Assembly: GCF_016863315.1 (NCBI RefSeq)
Contig: NZ_BOOQ01000041.1
Span: forward strand, 62,001-126,000
Source: Planotetraspora silvatica
Lineage (GTDB): Bacteria > Actinomycetota > Actinomycetes > Streptosporangiales > Streptosporangiaceae
Length of the DNA: 64,000 nucleotides
Direction of reading: 5' to 3'
Of the stretch, positions 28,500 through 35,807 are shown piece by piece; the first letter of the stretch is position 1, and each line of letters starts with the position of its first letter. A model generated the notes under the pieces. It did no database searches. It was not told the DNA's origin and saw nothing but the letters and a program-made list of their open reading frames with translations. The position numbers and the translations under genes were made by a program.

Positions 28500-29516
28500 T
28501 CACGCGGCGGGGCTGGCGAACGCCAGGCCCCTCTCGTCGAAGGCCCGCTTGATGCGCAGGCGGAGCTCGCGTGCGACCTCGAGACGCGTGGCGGGCACGG
28601 TCTTGACGCTGAGCCGGAAGATGATGGTCGTCCCTGAGATCTGCTCGAGCCCGTAGACCTGCGGCTCTTCGACGATCATGGTGTCGCGGATGTCGGGGTC
28701 GGCCCAGACCTCCGCGGCGATGCCCTTGAGTAACTCGCGGACCGCCGAGACGTCCGCCTCGTAAGGAACCGGAATGTCGATGAGGGCCCGCGACCAGCCC
28801 TGGGACTCGTTGCCCACCCGCGTGATCGTGCCGTTGCGGATGTACCAGACCGTGCCGTCCGCGTCCCGGAGGCGGGTGATCCGCAGCGTCACCGCCTCGA
28901 CCGTGCCGGTGGCCACCCCGGTGTCGATCACGTCGCCCACACCGTATTGATCCTCCAGCAGCATGAACATGCCGGCGATGAAGTCCTTGACCAGTTCCTG
29001 GGCGCCGAAGCCGACGGCGACGCCGATGATGCCGACGCTGGTCAGCAGTGGAGCGAGCTCCACTCCGAGCCGCGCCATGATCATCAGGGCGGCGGTGCCG
29101 AGGATGACCACCGAGGCGAGGCTCCGCAACACCGAGCCCATCGTCTCGGCCCGCTGCCTGCGCCGCTCGGTGAGGATCGCCGACGTGGCGTCGGCGGCGA
29201 TGAGGGTCTTGTTCCTGAGCCGCTCCGGCAGCACGCCCTCGCTCGCCCGGAGGGTGACCCGGGTGATCAGCCGGTGCGACACGCTCCGCACGATGAGCGC
29301 GATGACGAGGATCAGCCCCAGCGCGAGGATGACGTCCGCGGCACCGGCCGCAAGGGGCACCCACGGGGGATAGCCCTTCGCCGGGACGATCGCGTTGAGG
29401 AGCGAGCAGAGGACTCCGTTGCTCTGCTCACAGTTCTTCATCAACGTCGCCGTCATGTTGCTGGGGTCCGAGACGGACAGCCGGAGGCTGGGCGTGATGG
29501 ACGTCAGCGGGAACAA
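28500..29516 (-). CDS. Small-conductance mechanosensitive channel (MscS family)
   Basis: The 338-residue protein has three N-terminal membrane helices. The third, pore-lining one is followed by the diagnostic GIIGVAVGFGAQELVKDF and MFMLLEDQYGVGD. A cytoplasmic beta and alpha/beta vestibule domain follows (residues 170-338). It releases solutes on hypo-osmotic shock. The predicted start is a TTG at 29516 behind GAGGGGG; in-frame ATGs at 29450 and shortly after are alternatives. It is followed on the same strand by the globin gene after 35 bases. Confidence 0.9.
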   Translation of the reverse strand: MFPLTSITPSLRLSVSDPSNMTATLMKNCEQSNGVLCSLLNAIVPAKGYPPWVPLAAGAADVILALGLILVIALIVRSVSHRLITRVTLRASEGVLPERLRNKTLIAADATSAILTERRRQRAETMGSVLRSLASVVILGTAALMIMARLGVELAPLLTSVGIIGVAVGFGAQELVKDFIAGMFMLLEDQYGVGDVIDTGVATGTVEAVTLRITRLRDADGTVWYIRNGTITRVGNESQGWSRALIDIPVPYEADVSAVRELLKGIAAEVWADPDIRDTMIVEEPQVYGLEQISGTTIIFRLSVKTVPATRLEVARELRLRIKRAFDERGLAFASPAA

Positions 29517-29992
29517 TAGGTGGATCCCCCTCGGATCGGTTCGGTGACAGCAGCAGGCAGGGAAAACCTAACCCATGCCGCCGACCGAACCGGCCACCGT
29601 CACATCGCCGGGGAAGACGGAAGCGTCCATCGATCCGGGGCCGCGGAGGGCGGACCGGGAACGCTCCAGTGACGTGAGGCAGGGCTGGGACACGCACCCG
29701 GAAGCATGTCCCTGGCCGTTCTCCGAGAGGGGGATCCCCCCGATAGCCCTCCAGTTCGACCTCGTCGGTCGTGCCGGACGGCAGTCCGATGTGTACGGCC
29801 GGTCATGCGCGCCGCCCTTCGGGTCGGGGCGGCGCCTGCCGTACATGTGCCTGAGCGGGTGACGCGGAACCGGCGGGGTGCCACAACGCTCCGTTGGGAA
29901 CGTTCCGCACCGGGCACCCCGCCGGCCCCACGTAGCCGCGGTGGGGGGCGGCGGCCGGCGTGGCTGAGCGTCATCCGGTCCACCGCCTTCGC
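29517..29992. other. 476-base gap without a supported gene
   Basis: No reading frame here has a ribosome site or recognisable protein. The mscS promoter must lie at the left end on the minus strand. The right part holds the hairpin described separately. I see no tRNA, repeat or transposon remnant. Confidence 0.6.
29870..29925 (-). terminator. Large hairpin, probable terminator of the 86-residue gene
   Basis: CCGGCGGGGTGCC (29870-29882) and GGCACCCCGCCGG (29913-29925) are perfect 13-bp arms around a 30-base loop that itself contains a small GGAACGTTCC palindrome. It lies 67 bases downstream of the minus-strand gene ending at 29993. Confidence 0.6.
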
Positions 29993-30253
29993 CTACTCGC
30001 TCACCGCGGCGAGCACGCGGGCGACCTTGGTGGCCGCACCGGCGGGATCGTCGGCCTGATGCATCCGCTCCCCCCAAGACCACCAGTAGTCGGCGGCCTG
30101 GCAGACCACGTTCTCGGTGAGGCTGGTCGCGTTCGGGTTGATGACACGCACGTAGGCGCGTCCCGAGGGTGCGCGCACGACACGTGCGCTCAGCCCCCGG
30201 GCACCGAGCTCAGAGACCAGTCGCTCCAGTCGTCGCACATCGTCCTCGGCCAC
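29993..30253 (-). CDS. Small conserved hypothetical protein (86 residues)
   Basis: This small soluble protein starts MAEDDVRRLERLVSELG. It appears to have a helix, a beta segment (SARVVRAPSGRAYVRV), and helices around AADYWWSWGERMH and AATKVARVLAA. The GTG at 30253 was chosen because AAGGAGGAGG precedes it; the longer frame has no ribosome site. It is divergent from the HTH/TPR regulator, which may control it or require it. I do not recognise a named family. Confidence 0.72.
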   Translation of the reverse strand: MAEDDVRRLERLVSELGARGLSARVVRAPSGRAYVRVINPNATSLTENVVCQAADYWWSWGERMHQADDPAGAATKVARVLAAVSE

Positions 30254-30389
30254 CTCGCGTCCTCCTCCTTGATTTCGGCTTCGACCCGAATTGCGCGGTT
30301 TGCAATCCTGCATCTTCGGCCTGGTGCGCCCACCATGACTCACCGAACTGAATGGGTCAACGAGTGCAAGAGGGCCCTGTGGTGGAGGA

Positions 30390-30404
30390 AACCCCAAGTG
30401 GGTT
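30390..30404. promoter_or_regulatory. Inverted repeat in the divergent promoter region
   Basis: AACCCCAAGTGGGTT has 5-bp inverted arms and is followed 8 bases later by a second AACCCC. It lies in the 339-base gap between the divergent 86-residue gene and the HTH/TPR gene. This is where an autoregulatory operator would be expected. No other structure stands out in the gap. Confidence 0.35.
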
Positions 30405-30592
30405 GAAAGAAACCCCCTACCGGAGGACGATCCTTAGTCAGCACGTTCAGTCCTGGGGCTTGGCCAGATAACGCTTGGGCCATCATTATTAGGTAGGCGG
30501 AGCGCGACATCCGTGTCACACTCCGTTAACAGATGAGGACCGGTCGGGACACGTGAGCGGCGAGCGCGGCCGGTCACGAGAGAGGGGCCGGA

Positions 30593-32182
30593 ATGTCCGG
30601 CAGGCAGCACAGGGAGACGGAGATCGCCCGTCAGGTCCGGGCTCGTGGCCTGGCGGCCGGGCGTGGCCTGGCTCTGATCGCCGACGAGATCCACGAGGTG
30701 TGCGGACCGCAGTTCGGCACCACGAAGATCAAGTCGCATCGTCTCTCGAACGGCATCGCCCTCGCCGATGTGATCGAACAGGTGCGAGCCCTGTTCGAGA
30801 GGGACGGCAAGCCCGTGCCCGGCATCGGTGAGACTCTTCTGTCCGCGTACGAGTCGGGCATGAAGAGGCCTGGCCCCGAGTATCTTCACTACCTGTGTTC
30901 GGTCTACCGGGTCGAGCCGGCCGCCTTGGGATTCGAAGGTCCCTGCATCTGCGGTCATGCCCACCTGGCGCCCGGCGGTCCCGGTGGTGGGGAGTCGAAA
31001 GAAGACCGACCCGACACTTCCCCCGGGCTGCGTCAACTGCTGGTCTCTCCGGACGGCGGCTGCCCTCCCACCGACGGGGGCGAGGAGGACGAAAACGTGC
31101 TACGCAGGACGCTGTTGAAGCTTCTCGCCGGCAGTGCTGGTGTCACTGCCGGCGTCGGCATGGACAGCCAGTTGCTCGGCGCGGTGGACAACGTCCGGCG
31201 GAAGATGGACGACACCATGGTGTCGGCCACCGTTTCCCCGGCGATGCTCGACCAGTGGGAGCAGTCCACCACCGGCTTCGGCCGGCAATATATGAACACT
31301 CCGCCCCTACGGCTCCTCTGCGACGTCCTGCTGGAGTTCTCCACGGTCCGCAAGGCCATGGAGCGCCGCCAGCCCGTCGACGTGCAGGAACGGCTGTGCC
31401 GGATGGCCGCCCAGCTCTCCGGGCTGTGCGGCATGATCATGATCGACCTCGGCGACCACCGCCTGGCCCGCTCGTTCTTCCGCACCGGGCGCACCGCCGC
31501 CGACGAGACCGGTGACCGCGCGCTCCGCGCCTGGGTCACCGCTCGTGAGGCACTGGTGCCGCTCTACTACGGCGACCCGCGCGAGGCGCTGTCGCTGGCG
31601 AAGAAGAGCCGCGACATGGCGGGGCACACTCCCTGTGCGGCCAGGACGATGGCACCCGTCGTCGAGGCCAGGGCCCTGGCGATGCTGGCGGGTGCCAACG
31701 GGTCCCGGCAGGACGTGGTGGAGCAGGCGAAGCGGGCGCTGCACCGGGCCAGACAGGCTTTCTCCCAGATGAGCACGGACGATCAGGAGGACGCGGCCTT
31801 CGGATACACCGAGCGCCAGCTCTACTTCTACCAGGGCGACGTCCTGGTGAAGCTGGGCCAGACGCTGGAGGCCGACGTGGTCCTGGAACAGGCGCTCGGC
31901 AAGTATTCGGGCGAGGATCTCCTCGACCAGTCGCTCATCCGGTTCGACCGCGCGATGTGCCGCTTCATCGAGGGTGACGTCGACGAGGCGCTGCACATGG
32001 CCAGGCAGGCCGTCGAGGCCTTCGCTCCCGACGACATCCCCCAACTGGCCATGCGACCGGCCGCCGAGCTGATCAAGGTCATCCAGGCCAAGTACGGCGA
32101 CCTGCCACAACTGCGGGCCTTCCGTGAGAGTCTCATGCCCGGGGAGTCCAACTCGCCGGCACCCGGCGTCGACGTCCTGTGA
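30593..32182 (+). CDS. HTH transcriptional regulator with TPR-like C-terminal region (NsdA-like)
   Basis: The 529-residue protein has an N-terminal helix-turn-helix region (IADEIHEVCG, TTKIKSHRLSNGIALADVIEQV, then LLSAYESGMKRPGPEYLHYL), a CICGHAH motif near residue 120, and a long helical TPR-like C-terminal half. It resembles the large HTH/TPR regulators of streptomycetes such as NsdA, which repress development and antibiotic production; orthology is not established. Residues around 175-195 contain an RRTLLKLLAGSAGVTAG stretch, a twin-arginine-plus-hydrophobic pattern often present inside this regulator class. The start ATG follows GAGAGGGG. The GNAT gene 22 bases downstream is probably cotranscribed. 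Confidence 0.75.
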   Translation: MSGRQHRETEIARQVRARGLAAGRGLALIADEIHEVCGPQFGTTKIKSHRLSNGIALADVIEQVRALFERDGKPVPGIGETLLSAYESGMKRPGPEYLHYLCSVYRVEPAALGFEGPCICGHAHLAPGGPGGGESKEDRPDTSPGLRQLLVSPDGGCPPTDGGEEDENVLRRTLLKLLAGSAGVTAGVGMDSQLLGAVDNVRRKMDDTMVSATVSPAMLDQWEQSTTGFGRQYMNTPPLRLLCDVLLEFSTVRKAMERRQPVDVQERLCRMAAQLSGLCGMIMIDLGDHRLARSFFRTGRTAADETGDRALRAWVTAREALVPLYYGDPREALSLAKKSRDMAGHTPCAARTMAPVVEARALAMLAGANGSRQDVVEQAKRALHRARQAFSQMSTDDQEDAAFGYTERQLYFYQGDVLVKLGQTLEADVVLEQALGKYSGEDLLDQSLIRFDRAMCRFIEGDVDEALHMARQAVEAFAPDDIPQLAMRPAAELIKVIQAKYGDLPQLRAFRESLMPGESNSPAPGVDVL

Positions 32183-32204
32183 CGGGACTTGTGAAGGGCA
32201 CGAC

Positions 32205-32708
32205 ATGGTGGCGGTCCTGAAGATCCGGCAGTACCGCTGGTCCGATCTCGATGCGGTCTGGACGCTGCATCAGATCGGCCTGGCCCAGGTGGGTCTCCTG
32301 CCGGGCGACGGCGTCTACTACGACGACGACTTCCCGAGGATCAGTGAGGTCTACCTGGCGGATCGCGGCGACTTCCTCATCGGCGAGGTGGCCGGTTCGG
32401 GAATCGTCGCGATGGGGGGCCTGCGCCGGGTCGACGACCAGACGGCGGAGATGTGCAGGCTCCGGGTGCATCCGGAGTACCAGCGCCGGGGCTACGGCGC
32501 CCAGATCATGGAGGCGCTGGAGCAGCGGGCCGGCCGGCTCGGCTACACACTGCTGCGCGGTGACACCACTCTGCAACAGGTCGCAGCTCTGGAGCTCTAC
32601 CGCAAGTCGGGTTGGCGTGAGCTCCGCAGGGAGGTCCGAGGCGACACCGTGGTGCTTTATGGCGAAAAGCGACTGAATGCCGAGGTTTCGCGACTTTTCA
32701 GCCGATAG
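32205..32708 (+). CDS. GNAT family N-acetyltransferase
   Basis: This 167-residue single-domain acetyltransferase has the acetyl-CoA loop VHPEYQRRGYGAQI and the C-terminal ALELYRKSGW motif. The substrate is unknown. The ATG at 32205 is behind GAAGG, 22 bases after the HTH/TPR regulator stop; a GTG immediately after it is equally possible. It is upstream of the peptide/TPR locus but separated from it by an 80-base AT-rich gap. Confidence 0.85.
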   Translation: MVAVLKIRQYRWSDLDAVWTLHQIGLAQVGLLPGDGVYYDDDFPRISEVYLADRGDFLIGEVAGSGIVAMGGLRRVDDQTAEMCRLRVHPEYQRRGYGAQIMEALEQRAGRLGYTLLRGDTTLQQVAALELYRKSGWRELRREVRGDTVVLYGEKRLNAEVSRLFSR

Positions 32709-32764
32709 AGAATGCCTTTGAGGCCTTGGCGGATCGCTGATTTGTACCAATACTTGTGCCTTAT

Positions 32765-32775
32765 CCGTTAAACGG
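32765..32775. promoter_or_regulatory. Palindrome upstream of the short peptide gene
   Basis: CCGTTAAACGG is a perfect odd palindrome located 13 bases before the peptide start, in an unusually AT-rich 80-base stretch. A weak sigma-70-like pair TTGGCG-N17-AATACT lies upstream of it. TCCGTTAA recurs at 30522-30529 before the HTH/TPR gene. It could be an operator; this is inference. Confidence 0.35.
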
Positions 32776-32788
32776 GGAAAGAGGCATA

Positions 32789-32863
32789 ATGAAGAAGATC
32801 ATTGTCCGCAAGCCCGGCACGATGAAGCTCACAGGAACATCGAGCGTCATCCACAAGGGGTGA
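32789..32863 (+). CDS. 24-residue basic peptide translationally coupled to a TPR protein
   Basis: A 25-codon frame starts at an ATG 4 bases after AAAGAGG and encodes a lysine-rich peptide beginning MKKIIVRKPGTMKLT and ending SSVIHKG. Its TGA overlaps the GTG of the downstream TPR gene (GTGA), the same coupling used between true operon genes here. It has no signal peptide, Cys or membrane segment. The K/R-rich start followed by a P-G-x-x-x-L-T segment and a short Ser/Thr-rich tail would suit a RiPP precursor or a signalling peptide. It could also be only a leader that sets translation of the TPR gene. I do not recognise the family. Confidence 0.55.
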   Translation: MKKIIVRKPGTMKLTGTSSVIHKG

Positions 32864-34866
32864 AGGAGAACCTTCGCCACATCTGGGTTCGGGGGAACCT
32901 CTCCCGCGATCGCGTGTCGGCGCTCCGCTCCCTGGAGTTGCCCGCCCTCCTGACGCCTGTGATCAACGGGCATCGACGGCTGCGCGGTCCGTACTCGATC
33001 GGCAGCGTCATTTTGCGCGAGCTTGTGCCGGTCGCATTGGAGCGTTCCCCTGACCTGGTGGCACGACACGACATCGAGATCCGCGCCGCCGCGCCGGATC
33101 TGCGGCACCTGGTGCCCCCACGGCGGGAGCCCATCGAGGCCCGCCTGCCGGAGAACGAGCGGATCCTCGTGCCGGCCCCGCGCCGGACGTTGCGCATCGC
33201 CAACGGGCTCGCCGAGTTCATCCGCGACTGCCTGCCCGGCCCGCGCGCACTGGTCGTGGACAACCTCCATCAGGCGGATCCCACCGACCGCGAACTGCTG
33301 ACCGTGCTGGCGCGTCGGGTGGGGCGGCTCACCCTCGTGGTGGGCTCCCCGGAGCGGCCGTTCAGCGGGTCGGGCGAACCGGTCGTCGTCGACGCCGCCG
33401 CCCAGGAGGGCGACGCCGGCGGCTCACCCGAGGACTACGTGATCTCGGACGGCACCTCCGACGACTCCCCGGCCTATCAGGCGTATCTCGCCCTCTCCCC
33501 GGACGAACGGGCGAACCTGCATGATCGGCGGGCCGCCGAGCTGACCGGCGAGTTCGCGCTGGGGGCCGTGCCGTACCACCTGGAGCACGGCAGCGACCCC
33601 GAGGCCGCGGTGCGGGCCTTGTGGAAGGCCGTGGACCACTGCATCACCGAGGGGTTCCTGGACGCCGTGGCCGAACTGGGCCCGCGTGGCCTGCGCCTCG
33701 CCGAGAGCGGCTCCGATCTCTGGTGGCGGTTCACGCAGCGCACGGCGACCGCGCTGGGCGGACTGGGCCGCCGTGAGCGGGCCCTGGACCTCTACGAGCA
33801 GGCGCGGCGCGAGAGCATGGACCCGGTCGTCCACGCGGCCTCCGCGTACGGCACGGCCATGCTGGACGCCCGCCATCCCGACCCGGAGAAGCGGGATCTG
33901 GGCCGGGCCACCGGCTGGATCAACGAGGCTGTGGCGATCTCCACACTGCTGCCCGACCGGCGTGAACGGGCCTTCAAGCTCGGGTTCGACCAGAACGGCC
34001 GTGCGCTGATCGAGCTCCGGCAGGGCCGGGTCGCGTCCGCTCTCCATCTCGTGGAGTCGGCGATCGACCTCGCGGAGCGCGACCTGCCCGAGGGCGCGCA
34101 CCCGGTACATCGCATGGTCCTGTTCGCCAATCGCGCGCAGTTGCTCGCGCGGACCGGCCGGGCCAAGGACGCGCTGCGCGATCTCGACCGGGCCATCGCC
34201 ATCGATCCCTGCTTCCCCGACCACTACCTCGACCGGGGCAACCTGCTACTGGAGCTCGGCCGCCCGGACGACGCGCTGGCCGACTACGAGACCGCGATGC
34301 GGGTGAGCCCGCCGCTGCCCGAGGCGTACTACAACCGGGCCGAGCTGCGCCTGGCGGCCGGCGACCTGGAAGCGGCAAGGGCCGACCTCGATCACGTGCT
34401 GGAGCTGGACCCGGGCTACCTCAACGCGTACGTGAACCGCGCCGGGATCCTGGAGATGCTGGGCGAGCACGACGCGGCTCGCGGGGACGTGGCGGCGGGA
34501 CTGGCCCTCGACCCCGGGAATGCCCACCTGCACGGCGTCCTCGGCCAGCTGGAGACGGCGGCCGGCCGGTTCGCGGATGCCAGGAAGGCGTTCGACGTGG
34601 CGGTGGAGGCCGATCCCGGCCTGGCGTCGGCCTGGGCCAACCGGGCCATCCTGCGTTACGAGAGCGGGGACGCGGCCGGCGCCGTCGACGATCTCACCCG
34701 GGCGATCGAGCTGGGGGACGATTCCGCGCTCTACTTCAACCGGGCCACCGCCCTGGACGCCCTGGGACGTGCGCAGGAGGCCGGGCTCGACCTGCGCCGG
34801 GCCCGTGATCTCGCGCCGGACGACCCCGACATCCGGGAGGCGCTCGAACGGCACGCGGCCGGCTGA
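32860..34866 (+). CDS. TPR-repeat protein with ATPase-like N-terminal domain lacking a Walker A motif
   Basis: The 668-residue protein has an N-terminal domain (1-200) that resembles STAND-type ATPases of LuxR/AfsR regulators. GPYSIGSVILRELVP is followed by a Walker B-like ALVVDNLHQADPTD (Asp134), but no GxxxxGK(S/T) loop occurs anywhere. Residues 250-420 are helical repeats, and 430-668 contain about seven canonical TPRs (for example YLDRGNLLLELGRPDDAL). No DNA-binding domain is visible. It is probably a peptide- or protein-binding scaffold. The GTG start overlaps the stop of the 24-residue peptide gene, so the two are likely functional partners. The function is unknown. Confidence 0.72.
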   Translation: MKENLRHIWVRGNLSRDRVSALRSLELPALLTPVINGHRRLRGPYSIGSVILRELVPVALERSPDLVARHDIEIRAAAPDLRHLVPPRREPIEARLPENERILVPAPRRTLRIANGLAEFIRDCLPGPRALVVDNLHQADPTDRELLTVLARRVGRLTLVVGSPERPFSGSGEPVVVDAAAQEGDAGGSPEDYVISDGTSDDSPAYQAYLALSPDERANLHDRRAAELTGEFALGAVPYHLEHGSDPEAAVRALWKAVDHCITEGFLDAVAELGPRGLRLAESGSDLWWRFTQRTATALGGLGRRERALDLYEQARRESMDPVVHAASAYGTAMLDARHPDPEKRDLGRATGWINEAVAISTLLPDRRERAFKLGFDQNGRALIELRQGRVASALHLVESAIDLAERDLPEGAHPVHRMVLFANRAQLLARTGRAKDALRDLDRAIAIDPCFPDHYLDRGNLLLELGRPDDALADYETAMRVSPPLPEAYYNRAELRLAAGDLEAARADLDHVLELDPGYLNAYVNRAGILEMLGEHDAARGDVAAGLALDPGNAHLHGVLGQLETAAGRFADARKAFDVAVEADPGLASAWANRAILRYESGDAAGAVDDLTRAIELGDDSALYFNRATALDALGRAQEAGLDLRRARDLAPDDPDIREALERHAAG

Positions 34867-34958
34867 TCGGGTGTCGGACCAAGGTCGCCCCCGGCCGTCG
34901 CAGGCGGTACCCCTAGGCTGGGTCGAGTCGTAACGCACCCCTCGCCGAGGACCAATGT

Positions 34959-35807
34959 ATGAGTGCTGAGTATGTGCTGACCCTGTCCTGCCCGGACCGT
35001 CCCGGAGTGGTCGCCGCCGTCTCCGGGATCCTGGCGGGGCATGACTGCAATATCACCGAGAGCCAGCAGTTCGGCGACCCGATCGCGCACCGCTTCTTCA
35101 TGCGCGTGCAGTTCGTCAGCGGGCTGGGGCTCGACGAGCTCCGTACGGCTTTCGCCGTGCTCATTCCGGAGTTCGGTATGGAGCTTCAGCTGTTCGACCG
35201 AGCCGTGAAGACGCGGGCGCTCGTGCTGGTCAGCAAGTTCGACCACTGCCTCAACGATCTTCTTTACCGGGTGCGCTCCGGCCTGCTGGCCGTCGACATC
35301 GTCGGTGTGGCCTCCAACCACCCCGACCTGCGGCCGCTGACCCAGTCGTACGGAGTCGACTACCACCACCTCCCGGTCACGCCCGACACCCGGGCGAAGC
35401 AGGAGGCCGAGATCCTCACCCTGGTCGACCACTACCAGGCCGACGTGGTCGTGCTCGCCCGCTACATGCAGGTGCTGTCCGACGACGTGTGCGCGAAGCT
35501 CGCCGGGCGGATGATCAACATCCACCACTCGTTCCTGCCGTCGTTCAAGGGCGCCAAGCCGTACCACCAGGCGCACTCGCGCGGGGTCAAGCTGATCGGC
35601 GCGACCGCGCACTACGTGACCACGGACCTCGACGAGGGGCCGATCATCGAGCAGGAGGTCGCCCGGGTGAACCACACGCATTCCCCGGACGACCTGGTCG
35701 CGCTGGGCCGTGACGTCGAGAGCCGGGCCCTGGCCCGGGCCGTCGGCTGGCACGCGGAGCACCGCGTGCTGCTCGACGGCCACAAGACGGTCATCTTCCC
35801 GCGCTGA
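34959..35807 (+). CDS. purU: Formyltetrahydrofolate deformylase
   Basis: This 282-residue protein has an N-terminal ACT domain (LTLSCPDRPGVVAAVSG, residues 5-85) and a formyltransferase-like hydrolase domain. The catalytic Asn-His-Asp set lies in MINIHHSFLPSFKGAKPYHQ and VTTDLDEGPIIEQ. It hydrolyses 10-formyl-THF to THF and formate, balancing one-carbon pools and supplying formate for PurT. The ATG follows GAGGA. Its last 17 bases overlap the end of the convergent prolyl oligopeptidase gene. Confidence 0.95.
   Translation: MSAEYVLTLSCPDRPGVVAAVSGILAGHDCNITESQQFGDPIAHRFFMRVQFVSGLGLDELRTAFAVLIPEFGMELQLFDRAVKTRALVLVSKFDHCLNDLLYRVRSGLLAVDIVGVASNHPDLRPLTQSYGVDYHHLPVTPDTRAKQEAEILTLVDHYQADVVVLARYMQVLSDDVCAKLAGRMINIHHSFLPSFKGAKPYHQAHSRGVKLIGATAHYVTTDLDEGPIIEQEVARVNHTHSPDDLVALGRDVESRALARAVGWHAEHRVLLDGHKTVIFPR

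Noticed and set aside
30334-30405. 23-codon frame upstream of the HTH/TPR gene as a second peptide gene
   Set aside because: It has no ribosome site and is not coupled to the next gene.
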